Below are positions 1-5,722 of a stretch of DNA of 5,848 nt, piece by piece (position 1 is the first letter of the stretch; each line of letters begins with the position of its first letter). Under the pieces are notes generated by a model. The model made no database searches. It saw only the letters and a program-made list of their open reading frames with translations, and was not told where the DNA came from. The position numbers and the translations under genes were made by a program. The stretch lies in contig JALTHV010000395.1 in assembly GCA_027004315.1 (NCBI GenBank), forward strand, positions 1 through 5,848. Direction: 5' to 3'. This DNA is from Deltaproteobacteria bacterium. GTDB lineage: Bacteria; Desulfobacterota; Dissulfuribacteria; Dissulfuribacterales; UBA3076.

Positions 1-1472
1 AGGACTATGAAAAGACAATTGATCTCGCCGAGACAGGTACAGTGCTGTCAGTCGGTGATAATGTTGCCCGTGTCTATGGTGTACGAAACTGTATGGCCAT
101 GGAACTCCTGGAATTCCCCGGCGGTATCATGGGCGTTGCCCTAAATCTTGAAGAGGACAATGTCGGTGTTGCCATTATGGGTGACATCAGGGGGATTAAA
201 GAAGGCGACCTTGTCAAGAGGACGGGCAGAATTGCCGAGGTGCCGGTTGGTGAGGCCTTATTGGGCCGGGTTGTCGATGCCCTTGGCAATCCTATAGATG
301 GTAAGGGGCCGATCGATACAAAGGAGACTAGGCATATAGAGATGAAGGCCCCTGGTGTGATCGCCAGAAAGGGCGTCCATGAGCCGTGCTATACCGGTCT
401 TAAGGCAATAGATGCCATGACACCAGTGGGCAGGGGGCAACGTGAGCTGATCATTGGTGACCGTCAGATAGGGAAGACGGCCATCTGTGTGGATGCCATT
501 ATTGCCCAGAAGGATACAGATGTGTACTGTATATATGTAGCATCTGGACAAAAGCAGGCTACTGTGGCCTTAGTTGCTGAGGCCCTGCGCCGGTACGGGG
601 CATTAGACTATACTACCATAGTTGCGGCCAGTGCCAGCGAACCTGCATCTCTGCAGTATATGGCTGCCTATGCGGGATGTGCCATGGGTGAATATTTTCG
701 TGACAAGGGGCAGCATGCCCTTATCCTCTACGACGATCTGTCAAAACAGGCTGCATCCTACCGTGAACTTTCATTGTTGCTCAGGCGTCCTCCAGGACGT
801 GAGGCCTATCCTGGTGACATCTTCTACAATCACTCAAGGCTCTTGGAAAGGGCCGCCAAGTTAAACGATGACTTGGGTGCAGGTAGTCTTACAGCACTTC
901 CTGTCATTGAGACCCAGCAGGGTGATGTGTCTGCATATATACCAACAAATGTGATTTCCATTACAGACGGTCAGGTCTATCTGGAGCCAGGGCTCTTCTT
1001 CGCAGGTGTCCGTCCGGCAATCAATGTAGGTCTCTCGGTATCCCGTGTCGGTGGTGCAGCTCAGGTAAAGGCCATGAAGCAGGTCGCCGGTACCCTGAGA
1101 CTTGATCTGGCCCAGTATCGTGAGCTGGCTGCATTCGCCCAGTTTGGCAGTGATCTGGATAAGGCTACACAGGCTCAGCTTAATCGTGGTGAGCGTCTGG
1201 TAGAGATCCTTAAGCAGCCCCAGTATCATCCCCTTCCAATGGAGAAACAGGTGACTATTCTCTATTCTGGTACGCGTGGCTATCTGGATGACTTGCCAGT
1301 TGATATACTCCATGATTTTGAGGGGGAGCTCTATGACTTCATAGAAAAGAGCCATCCTGATATCTTTAGCGAGCTCAAAGAAAAGCAGGCCATAGATGAT
1401 AGCCTTGACAAGAAGATGGGCTCGGCAATCGGGGATTTTGTCAAGCAGTTCAAGGCGAACCGTAATCTTTAA
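1..1472 (+). CDS. atpA: ATP synthase F1 subunit alpha, 5'-partial
   Basis: This is the non-catalytic nucleotide-binding subunit of the F1 head (alpha3beta3), acting on the cytoplasmic face of the membrane. The reading frame is open from base 3 (D-Y-E-K-T-I-D-L-A-E-T-G-T-V-L-S-V-G-D), so the gene starts upstream of the window. Aligned to E. coli alpha, about 17 N-terminal residues are missing; 489 are present. The GTG at 42 is an internal Val codon. The N-terminal beta-barrel is followed by the nucleotide-binding domain with Walker A GDRQIGKT (456-479), where Ile replaces the usual Thr of GDRQTGKT. The alpha/beta signature PAINVGLSVS lies at 1014-1043. The next codon (1044-1046) is the conserved Arg that reaches into the catalytic site of beta. 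The helical C-terminal domain is complete. Stop TAA is at 1470-1472, and atpG follows after 21 bases. Identity is certain; only the 5' end is missing. Confidence 0.98.
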   Translation, partial: DYEKTIDLAETGTVLSVGDNVARVYGVRNCMAMELLEFPGGIMGVALNLEEDNVGVAIMGDIRGIKEGDLVKRTGRIAEVPVGEALLGRVVDALGNPIDGKGPIDTKETRHIEMKAPGVIARKGVHEPCYTGLKAIDAMTPVGRGQRELIIGDRQIGKTAICVDAIIAQKDTDVYCIYVASGQKQATVALVAEALRRYGALDYTTIVAASASEPASLQYMAAYAGCAMGEYFRDKGQHALILYDDLSKQAASYRELSLLLRRPPGREAYPGDIFYNHSRLLERAAKLNDDLGAGSLTALPVIETQQGDVSAYIPTNVISITDGQVYLEPGLFFAGVRPAINVGLSVSRVGGAAQVKAMKQVAGTLRLDLAQYRELAAFAQFGSDLDKATQAQLNRGERLVEILKQPQYHPLPMEKQVTILYSGTRGYLDDLPVDILHDFEGELYDFIEKSHPDIFSELKEKQAIDDSLDKKMGSAIGDFVKQFKANRNL

Positions 1473-1493
1473 GGGGAAAGGGGCTGTCTATAA

Positions 1494-2378
1494 ATGGCAT
1501 CGCTGAAAGATATTAAGCTCAAGATAGTAGGCATAAAAAAGACTGAGCAGATTACCAAGGCCATGAATATGGTGGCTGCTGCAAAGTTGCGTGGGGCCCA
1601 GCAACGTATGGAGGACTTTCGTCCTTATGCGGAGAAGTTTTCTTCTGTCATGGGTGAGTTAGCCGGAGCCGGTATCAATCCTAAGGACTTTCCACTCATG
1701 GCAGCTAGACCCGTAAAGAGAATCATGCTGATCTTGGTGACCTCTGACAGGGGTCTGTGCGGGGCATTCAATGCAAATCTTATAAAGGCCGCTGGAAAAT
1801 TCCTGGATTCTCAGAAGGAGAAGGGTCATGAGGCCTGTCTGTCCTGTATTGGAAGAAAAGGGAACGTCTTCTTTAAGAAGAGTCCATTTGAAGTTGTACA
1901 AAGCACTGTAGGCATCATGGGTAATATCCAGATGTTTAATGCGAGGCAGGTTGGTCAAAATGCCATAAATTTGTTTCTTGAGGAAAAGGTAGACGAAGTG
2001 CACGTGCTTTATGGGCGTTTTATCAATGTAGTAGTACAACGTCCTACACTGAACCGTATCCTGCCTATCAGCACTGAAGGCCTTGGAGGGGCTGAGGCGA
2101 AGGAACCCAAAGGTGCAAAGGCTACATATATATATGAACCAAAGCCTGAGGAGATCCTTAACCAGTTAATGCCTATGTTTGTGAACGTAGAGATTATGCA
2201 TGCCATGTTGGAGACTGGAGCCAGTGAGCAGGCTGCACGTATGACCGCCATGGACAATGCGACCCGTGCATGTAAAGATATGATAGCAGATCTTACTCAG
2301 GCCTTTAATAAGGCCAGACAGAGTGCAATAACTGCTGAGCTTATGGATATTGTTGGCGGAGCCGAGGCCCTCAAGTAA
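1494..2378 (+). CDS. atpG: ATP synthase F1 subunit gamma
   Basis: Gamma is the central rotor shaft, which turns inside alpha3beta3 and couples the c-ring to catalysis. The protein has 294 residues, close to E. coli gamma (about 287). The N-terminal coiled-coil helix reads MASLKDIKLKIVGIKKTEQI and continues TKAMNMVAAAKLR. The conserved SDRGLCG motif at residues 84-90 opens the central alpha/beta domain. The C-terminal helix ends in the family signature ITAELMDIVGGAEALK (279-294). I see no chloroplast-type redox insertion carrying a regulatory dithiol. A purine-rich Shine-Dalgarno stretch (GGGGAAAGGGG, 1473-1483) begins right after the atpA stop, about ten bases before the ATG, so translation is probably coupled within one operon. 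Codon use matches its neighbours. Confidence 0.98.
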   Translation: MASLKDIKLKIVGIKKTEQITKAMNMVAAAKLRGAQQRMEDFRPYAEKFSSVMGELAGAGINPKDFPLMAARPVKRIMLILVTSDRGLCGAFNANLIKAAGKFLDSQKEKGHEACLSCIGRKGNVFFKKSPFEVVQSTVGIMGNIQMFNARQVGQNAINLFLEEKVDEVHVLYGRFINVVVQRPTLNRILPISTEGLGGAEAKEPKGAKATYIYEPKPEEILNQLMPMFVNVEIMHAMLETGASEQAARMTAMDNATRACKDMIADLTQAFNKARQSAITAELMDIVGGAEALK

Positions 2379-2433
2379 GTCTATAAGGCCCTGGCTACCA
2401 AGAAAAATATTTGGCGCCGAGATCAGGTGCCTG

Positions 2434-2440
2434 GGGAGGT
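2434..2440 (+). promoter_or_regulatory. Shine-Dalgarno of atpD
   Basis: GGGAGGT lies ten bases upstream of ATG 2451. It is the strongest ribosome binding site in the atp part of the window. It supports starting beta at 2451 rather than at the second in-frame ATG (Met8), which has no comparable site. Efficient initiation on beta fits the need for three copies per complex. The 72-base gap holding it (2379-2450) shows only very short self-complementary stretches, such as CAGGTGCCTG, and no convincing terminator or promoter. Confidence 0.75.
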
Positions 2441-2450
2441 AGAATAATAA

Positions 2451-3866
2451 ATGGCTGCTGAAACTGCAAATATGGGGAGGATATCTCAGGTCATCGGTGC
2501 TGTTGTCGATGTGGAGTTTGAGTCTGGGAAGTTACCATCTATTCTAAACGCTCTTACCGTCACTAATCCGGCTATAGATGACACGGAGGATAATTTGATC
2601 CTTGAGACTGCGCAGCATCTAGGTGACAGTACGGTACGCTGTATTGCCATGGATACTACTGATGGGCTTGTCCGTGATATGCCTGTCAAAGATACTGGTA
2701 GTCCAATAACGATTCCTGCTGGCAAGCCGACTCTGGGTCGGATTATGAATGTCGTAGGTCGTCCGGTTGATGGATTGGGACCAATTGATGATACACATAA
2801 ATTACCTATTCACCGCAAGTGTCCCAGTTTTATCGAACAGGATACGAGTGTTAATCTCCTTGAGACTGGCGTCAAGGTCATGGATCTGTTGGTCCCGTTT
2901 CCGCGAGGCGGTAAAATGGGGCTGTTCGGTGGGGCCGGTGTTGGAAAGACCGTTATTATGATGGAGATGATCCACAATATTGCCATGCAGCATGGTGGTA
3001 TCTCGGTATTCTGTGGTGCTGGCGAACGTACCCGTGAAGGAAATGACCTGTACCATGAAATGAAGGCCTCGGGGGTCTTGCCCAAGGCATCGTTGGTCTA
3101 TGGTCAGATGACAGAGCCACCTGGGGCCAGGGCTAGGATCGGTCTTACCGGGCTCACTTCAGCAGAGTATTTTCGAGATGAAGAGGGCCAGGACGTACTC
3201 TTCTTTATTGACAATATATTCCGGTTTACCCAGGCAGGATCTGAGGTCTCGGCCCTTTTAGGCCGCATTCCTTCTGCCGTGGGTTACCAGCCAACCCTTG
3301 CTACAGACTTAGGGGCATTACAGGAGAGGATTACATCTACGAACAAGGGTTCCATTACTGCTGTTGAGTGTGTATATGTGCCGGCAGATGACTTGACTGA
3401 CCCTGCTCCTGCTACTACCTTTGCTCACCTTGATGGTACAGTCGTCCTTTCGAGACAGATTGCAGAACTTGGCATCTATCCCGCTGTGGATCCGTTGGAT
3501 TCTACATCACGTATCCTTGATCCCCTTGTCGTGGGTGAGGAACACTACCGGGTGGCCCGTCTGCTTCAGCAGACCTTGCAGAAGTACAAGGACCTCCAAG
3601 ATATCATCGCTATCCTTGGTGTGGATGAACTCTCAGATGAGGACAAGCTCACGGTAGAGAGGGCTCGGAGGTGCCAGAGGTTCCTCTCTCAGCCATTCTT
3701 TGTGGCCGAGACCTTTACAGGTATGCCTGGTAAATATGTAAAGGTTGAAGACACGATTCGTGGATTTGCTGAGATCCTGGATGGTAAACATGATGATCTG
3801 CCCGAGGCGGCTTTCTATATGGTCGGTACTATTGAAGAGGCCATAGAAAAGGCCAAAAAAGGATAA
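2451..3866 (+). CDS. atpD: ATP synthase F1 subunit beta (catalytic)
   Basis: Beta carries the three catalytic sites that make ATP from ADP and phosphate, or hydrolyse it in reverse. The 471-residue length is normal. In order: an N-terminal beta-barrel (GRISQVIGAVVDVEF near residues 9-23); Walker A GGAGVGKT at residues 160-167; GERTREGND with the catalytic Glu at residue 192; the alpha/beta signature PAVDPLDSTS at 344-353; and the DELSEED-type loop, here DELSDED, at 392-398, which contacts gamma and epsilon. The C-terminal helical domain is complete, ending in EEAIEKAKKG. The start at 2451 is supported by GGGAGGT ten bases upstream and leaves a short extension (MAAETANM) before the conserved GRISQVIGAVV. 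It lies 72 bases after atpG and 100 before atpC. No key residue is missing. Confidence 0.99.
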   Translation: MAAETANMGRISQVIGAVVDVEFESGKLPSILNALTVTNPAIDDTEDNLILETAQHLGDSTVRCIAMDTTDGLVRDMPVKDTGSPITIPAGKPTLGRIMNVVGRPVDGLGPIDDTHKLPIHRKCPSFIEQDTSVNLLETGVKVMDLLVPFPRGGKMGLFGGAGVGKTVIMMEMIHNIAMQHGGISVFCGAGERTREGNDLYHEMKASGVLPKASLVYGQMTEPPGARARIGLTGLTSAEYFRDEEGQDVLFFIDNIFRFTQAGSEVSALLGRIPSAVGYQPTLATDLGALQERITSTNKGSITAVECVYVPADDLTDPAPATTFAHLDGTVVLSRQIAELGIYPAVDPLDSTSRILDPLVVGEEHYRVARLLQQTLQKYKDLQDIIAILGVDELSDEDKLTVERARRCQRFLSQPFFVAETFTGMPGKYVKVEDTIRGFAEILDGKHDDLPEAAFYMVGTIEEAIEKAKKG

Positions 3867-3883
3867 AAGTCTGTGCCTGTGCT

Positions 3884-3900
3884 TAATACTGACAGTATTA
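3884..3900. repeat. Perfect 17-base palindrome in the atpD-atpC gap
   Basis: TAATACTGACAGTATTA has two 8-base arms, TAATACTG and CAGTATTA, around a single A. As RNA it could form about a 6-base-pair stem with a TGACA loop, weak and with no following T-run, so it does not look like a terminator. As DNA it looks like a dyad binding site. It starts 18 bases after the beta stop and lies 67 bases before the epsilon start. It could be a regulator site, an mRNA processing or stabilising hairpin between beta and epsilon, or chance. The symmetry is seen directly; any function is inference. Confidence 0.4.
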
Positions 3901-3936
3901 TACAGCGAATAGCCTAACTGAATGATCGTGAAGCTA

Positions 3937-3957
3937 TAGATGTAGATATAGATATAG
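3937..3957 (+). repeat. Short TAGATA tandem repeat upstream of atpC
   Basis: TAGATG, TAGATA, TAGATA and TAG run head to tail just before the epsilon ribosome binding site (AGGGA, 3956-3960). The run makes the translation start region AT-rich and probably unstructured, which may help initiation behind a modest Shine-Dalgarno. It could also be a slippage-prone microrepeat. No function is established. Confidence 0.5.
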
Positions 3958-3966
3958 GGAAAATAA

Positions 3967-4383
3967 ATGGCAAACAAGATACTTCTTGAGGTTGTTACCC
4001 CTTCGCGCTTAGTGATGAGCGAAGAAGTGGAGTTGGCTAGTGCACCTGGTGCCAATGGCGTTTTTGGTGTAATGGCAAATCACTGCCCTCTCTTAGCTAC
4101 GCTTAAGGTAGGTGAGATGCATTATGTCAATGATGGGCAGGCAGTCCGTTTAGCAATAAGTGGCGGATTCTGTGATGTATCAAATAATCGTATGACCGTG
4201 CTGGCCGAATCTGGTGAGCTGGCTACAGAAATTGATATAGACAGGGCTCTCAGGGCCAAAGAAAGGGCTGAGCGTAGACTGCAGGAGGCTGAGGCTCGGA
4301 AGGGAGAAATAGACATGGCACGTGCCCGAGCTGCCCTTACCAGGGCCCTTGTGAGGCTCCACGTAGGGGGTGCTCAGACTTAA
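3967..4383 (+). CDS. atpC: ATP synthase F1 subunit epsilon
   Basis: Epsilon sits at the foot of gamma, joins F1 to the c-ring, and in many bacteria inhibits ATP hydrolysis through its C-terminal helices. At 138 residues both domains are present: the N-terminal beta-sandwich (LLEVVTPSRLVMSEEV near 6-21, then GVFGVMANHCPLLATLKVG at 31-49) and the C-terminal helical hairpin (about 88-133). The hairpin starts with IDIDRA (89-94), matching the I(L)DxxRA motif reported to bind ATP in Bacillus epsilon subunits, and continues with ERAERRLQ and a second helix resembling the thermophilic Bacillus protein. The Shine-Dalgarno is modest (AGGGA, 3956-3960, six bases before ATG). It is the last gene of the atp operon; a terminator follows 36 bases after the stop. 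Confidence 0.97.
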   Translation: MANKILLEVVTPSRLVMSEEVELASAPGANGVFGVMANHCPLLATLKVGEMHYVNDGQAVRLAISGGFCDVSNNRMTVLAESGELATEIDIDRALRAKERAERRLQEAEARKGEIDMARARAALTRALVRLHVGGAQT

Positions 4384-4419
4384 TAGGATCTTATTATCTG
4401 GTGAGTATTAGATTTGAGA

Positions 4420-4455
4420 AAAAAGAGGCAGGCGTTAGTCTGCCTCTTTTTGTTT
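4420..4455 (+). terminator. Rho-independent terminator of the atp operon
   Basis: AAAAAGAGGCAG (4420-4431) pairs perfectly with CTGCCTCTTTTT (4440-4451) around GCGTTAGT, in which a further C-G and G-T pair could leave a GTTA loop. The 3' arm runs into a U-rich tail (TTTTTGTTT), the classic intrinsic terminator pattern. It lies 36 bases after atpC and only two bases before the GGAGGG ribosome binding site of the next gene. No promoter therefore fits between terminator and gene: expression of the GlmU-like gene needs readthrough, or a promoter upstream whose transcript carries this hairpin as a leader. The A-rich 5' side would also give a U-run on the opposite strand, so bidirectional action is possible. 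Confidence 0.9.
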
Positions 4456-4457
4456 CT

Positions 4458-4463
4458 GGAGGG
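4458..4463 (+). promoter_or_regulatory. Shine-Dalgarno that fixes the glmU-like start
   Basis: GGAGGG lies seven bases before ATG 4471, an ideal spacing. The same frame is open back to a TTG at 4414, but those 19 extra codons would be the terminator hairpin itself and match nothing in GlmU proteins. The homologous part begins a few residues after Met 4471 with ASIILAAGMGTRMR. The start at 4471 is therefore preferred. Confidence 0.85.
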
Positions 4464-4482
4464 TTTGCCTATGAAGGCAGAT
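4464..4482 (+). promoter_or_regulatory. Possible start-codon hairpin and attenuator-like segments
   Basis: TGCCT (4466-4470) and AGGCA (4475-4479) are complementary and put the initiator ATG in an ATGA loop; flanking bases can add a few A-U and G-U pairs. The same AGGCAG (4475-4480) can instead pair with CTGCCT (4440-4445), the 3' arm of the terminator, which would open the terminator but trap the ribosome binding site in a loop. The pairing is visible in the sequence; regulation by it is inference. It could be a by-product of a repeated AGGCAG word. Confidence 0.35.
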
Positions 4483-5475
4483 ACTAATTCCTGGGCATCT
4501 ATTATACTTGCAGCAGGTATGGGGACCAGGATGAGATCAGAGATCCCGAAGGTAATGCATCCTCTCCTCGGAAGACCCCTTATAGGGTATGTCTTGGGCC
4601 CGTTAAAAAATTTGGATATGGCCTTAAAGGTAGTGGTGATAGGTCATGGCAGCGAGCTTGTCAGGGACTACCTGGCAAGGCAGCAGGTTGAGCTGGTAAC
4701 CCAGGAGCAGCAGCTTGGTACAGGTCATGCGGTGTTGTGTGCAAAGGCGGTCTTAAAGGGATTTTGTGGTAATGTATTGATTCTCTGTGGCGATACGCCC
4801 TTGCTAAGGGAGGGTACTTTGGCCTCCTTTATGCGAGCCCATGAGCGATCTGGGAGGTCTATTTCCATCCTGACTGCCTATCTGAAGGATCCTGGTGGAT
4901 ATGGGCGGATACTCAGGTCTGCCTCTGATAGGGCAGAGGTCCAGGGCATAGTTGAGGAGAGAGATGCCACAGAGGCCGAAAGATCACTAACCGAAGTGAA
5001 TACTGGTATCTATGCAATTGATTCAGAATTTTTATTTGATGCCCTGGACAGTATTGGCTGTGAGAATGCTCAGGGGGAGTATTATCTGACTGACATAGTT
5101 GGCATAGCGGTATCCAGAGGTATCCCGGTAGGGGCTATTAGTAATGCTGCTGAAGATGAAGTATGGGGAGTTAATTCAAGGATGGACCTTGCGAGGGCCG
5201 CAGATATCATGTTGGATAGGATAAGGAAGGGCTGGATGGAGGCCGGGGTGACTTTCGAACTCTACAGATCTGTCTATATAGAGCCAGGGGTCATGCTGTC
5301 CCGTGACGTCACAATTGGTCCTCACGTAGTCCTGAAGGGCGGAACAAGAGTAGGTGAAGGGGCAGAACTAGGTGCCTTCAGTTATCTCGAAGGGGTAAAG
5401 GTGCCTCCTGGTACCAGAGTTCCTCCCTTTAGCAAGCTGATCGTACCCGTTCACATTCCCCCCGGCCAGCGGTAA
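4471..5475 (+). CDS. glmU: GlmU-like uridylyltransferase, acetyltransferase domain truncated
   Basis: Full GlmU makes UDP-GlcNAc for peptidoglycan and lipopolysaccharide in the cytoplasm: the C-terminal domain acetylates glucosamine-1-phosphate and the N-terminal domain adds UMP. This protein has 334 residues against 456 in E. coli. The N-terminal domain is complete: LAAGMGTRMRSEIPKV (13-28), EQQLGTGHA (79-87), GDTP with metal-binding Asp108, GYGRI (143-147), IVEERDAT (160-167), NTGI (177-180) and GVNSR with Asn235 (E. coli Asn227). A linker helix and the first left-handed beta-helix coils follow (about 268-320). Homology ends at PPFSKL (E. coli GPFARL, about 332). Acetyltransferase residues (E. 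coli Lys351, His363, Tyr366, Asn377, Lys392) are absent. The last ten codons (VPVHIPPGQR) lie in an inverted-repeat element. Uridylylation is plausible, acetylation is not; it may be a decaying copy or a monofunctional enzyme. Confidence 0.85.
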   Translation: MKADTNSWASIILAAGMGTRMRSEIPKVMHPLLGRPLIGYVLGPLKNLDMALKVVVIGHGSELVRDYLARQQVELVTQEQQLGTGHAVLCAKAVLKGFCGNVLILCGDTPLLREGTLASFMRAHERSGRSISILTAYLKDPGGYGRILRSASDRAEVQGIVEERDATEAERSLTEVNTGIYAIDSEFLFDALDSIGCENAQGEYYLTDIVGIAVSRGIPVGAISNAAEDEVWGVNSRMDLARAADIMLDRIRKGWMEAGVTFELYRSVYIEPGVMLSRDVTIGPHVVLKGGTRVGEGAELGAFSYLEGVKVPPGTRVPPFSKLIVPVHIPPGQR

Positions 5476-5481
5476 CCTTTT
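5443..5481 (+). repeat. Left inverted-repeat arm (coding)
   Basis: This outer arm of the element contains the final ten codons and TAA stop of the GlmU-like gene. It is three bases longer than the right arm, a one-codon difference (one extra CCC) that leaves the terminal reading frame unchanged. Confidence 0.75.
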
Positions 5482-5553
5482 CAGGCTTTCAGGAGCATCG
5501 CTTGATGTACAAGATCAGGGCACCCTGCCTATTAATCCGCACTGAAACCCTTC

Positions 5554-5589
5554 AAAAGGCTACCGCTGGCCGGGGACGTGAACGGTTAC
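5554..5589 (-). repeat. Right inverted-repeat arm
   Basis: Read on the minus strand, this arm begins GTAACCGTTCACG and in the frame homologous to the left arm encodes VTVHVPGQR followed by a TAG stop, against VPVHIPPGQR and TAA on the left. Codons further out on the minus strand do not resemble GlmU, so it is a repeat end and not a second gene copy. Confidence 0.75.
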
Positions 5590-5625
5590 ATCTGAGCAAT
5601 AGACCAGCCAGACAAGACGTTGGGA

Positions 5626-5653
5626 TTGAGAAGTTACGTTTGAAGTGTATAAT
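5626..5653 (+). promoter_or_regulatory. Near-consensus sigma70-type promoter
   Basis: TTGAGA (5626-5631, five of six bases matching TTGACA) and a perfect TATAAT (5648-5653) are separated by 16 bases. Transcription would begin near 5660 and run rightward through the heptamer array and out of the window. It is the best promoter-like match I noticed in the window. It lies 36 bases past the inverted-repeat element. It could drive a gene beyond the window or a noncoding transcript made largely of heptamer repeats. Short motifs of this kind do arise by chance. Confidence 0.55.
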
Positions 5654-5722
5654 TTACCGTATGGTGCTTTCATTTCATGTCCAGGGGCGAGATATCTGGC
5701 TATGAATGTTTAGCGTGAAAAT

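Larger units (their letters stand above)
5443..5589. mobile_element. MITE-like inverted-repeat element in the glmU 3' end
   Basis: The left arm (5443-5481) and the reverse complement of the right arm (5554-5589) align from GTA(C/A)CCGTTCAC through one 3-base gap to CCCCGGCCAGCGGTA(A/G)CCTTTT, where 21 of 22 bases match. Weaker pairing (TTTCAG) continues inward to about 5495 and 5538, leaving roughly 40 bases of loop. The outer flanks AGCTGATC (5435-5442) and ATCTGAGC (5590-5597) match at 6 of 8 positions, as expected of an ageing 8-base target duplication. No transposase is encoded. GTAA-type ends and 8-base duplications recall the IS66 family, but that link is from memory and tentative. GlmU homology stops at the left boundary. 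Alternatives: a structured 3'-UTR hairpin or large bidirectional terminator. Confidence 0.65.

Noticed and set aside
42..44. GTG as the start codon of atpA
   Set aside because: The frame is open upstream to base 3 and the upstream residues (EKTIDLAETGT) match the alpha family, so the gene is cut by the window edge.
456..479. Walker A of alpha reading GDRQIGKT in place of GDRQTGKT
   Set aside because: The essential Gly, Lys and Thr are kept, and variation at this position occurs in alpha subunits, so it is noted but not treated as a defect.
861..1355. 164-codon minus-strand frame inside atpA, and similar antisense frames inside atpG, atpD and atpC
   Set aside because: They lie antisense to genes with unmistakable family motifs and show low-complexity or unfamiliar composition, as expected of shadow frames.
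2379..2450. Terminator or regulatory hairpin between atpG and atpD
   Set aside because: Only very short complementary words (CCAA/TTGG, CAGG/CCTG) are present and there is no T-run.
4383..4416. A promoter between atpC and the terminator (TATTAG at 4406-4411)
   Set aside because: Only four of six -10 bases match and nothing like a -35 box lies at the proper distance.
4414..4470. TTG start adding 19 residues to the GlmU-like protein
   Set aside because: The extra codons are the terminator hairpin and its tail, there is no suitable ribosome site before the TTG, and ATG 4471 has an ideal GGAGGG.
5400..5600. A simple frameshift explaining the short GlmU
   Set aside because: Reading the other forward frames past 5443 gives no hexapeptide-repeat sequence, and the inverted-repeat element accounts for the break better.
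5502..5705. 67-codon open frame after the GlmU-like gene
   Set aside because: It starts with TTG, has no ribosome binding site, runs through the inverted-repeat element and has no recognisable motif. Its later part may be a remnant of the pre-insertion frame, but this is not demonstrable.
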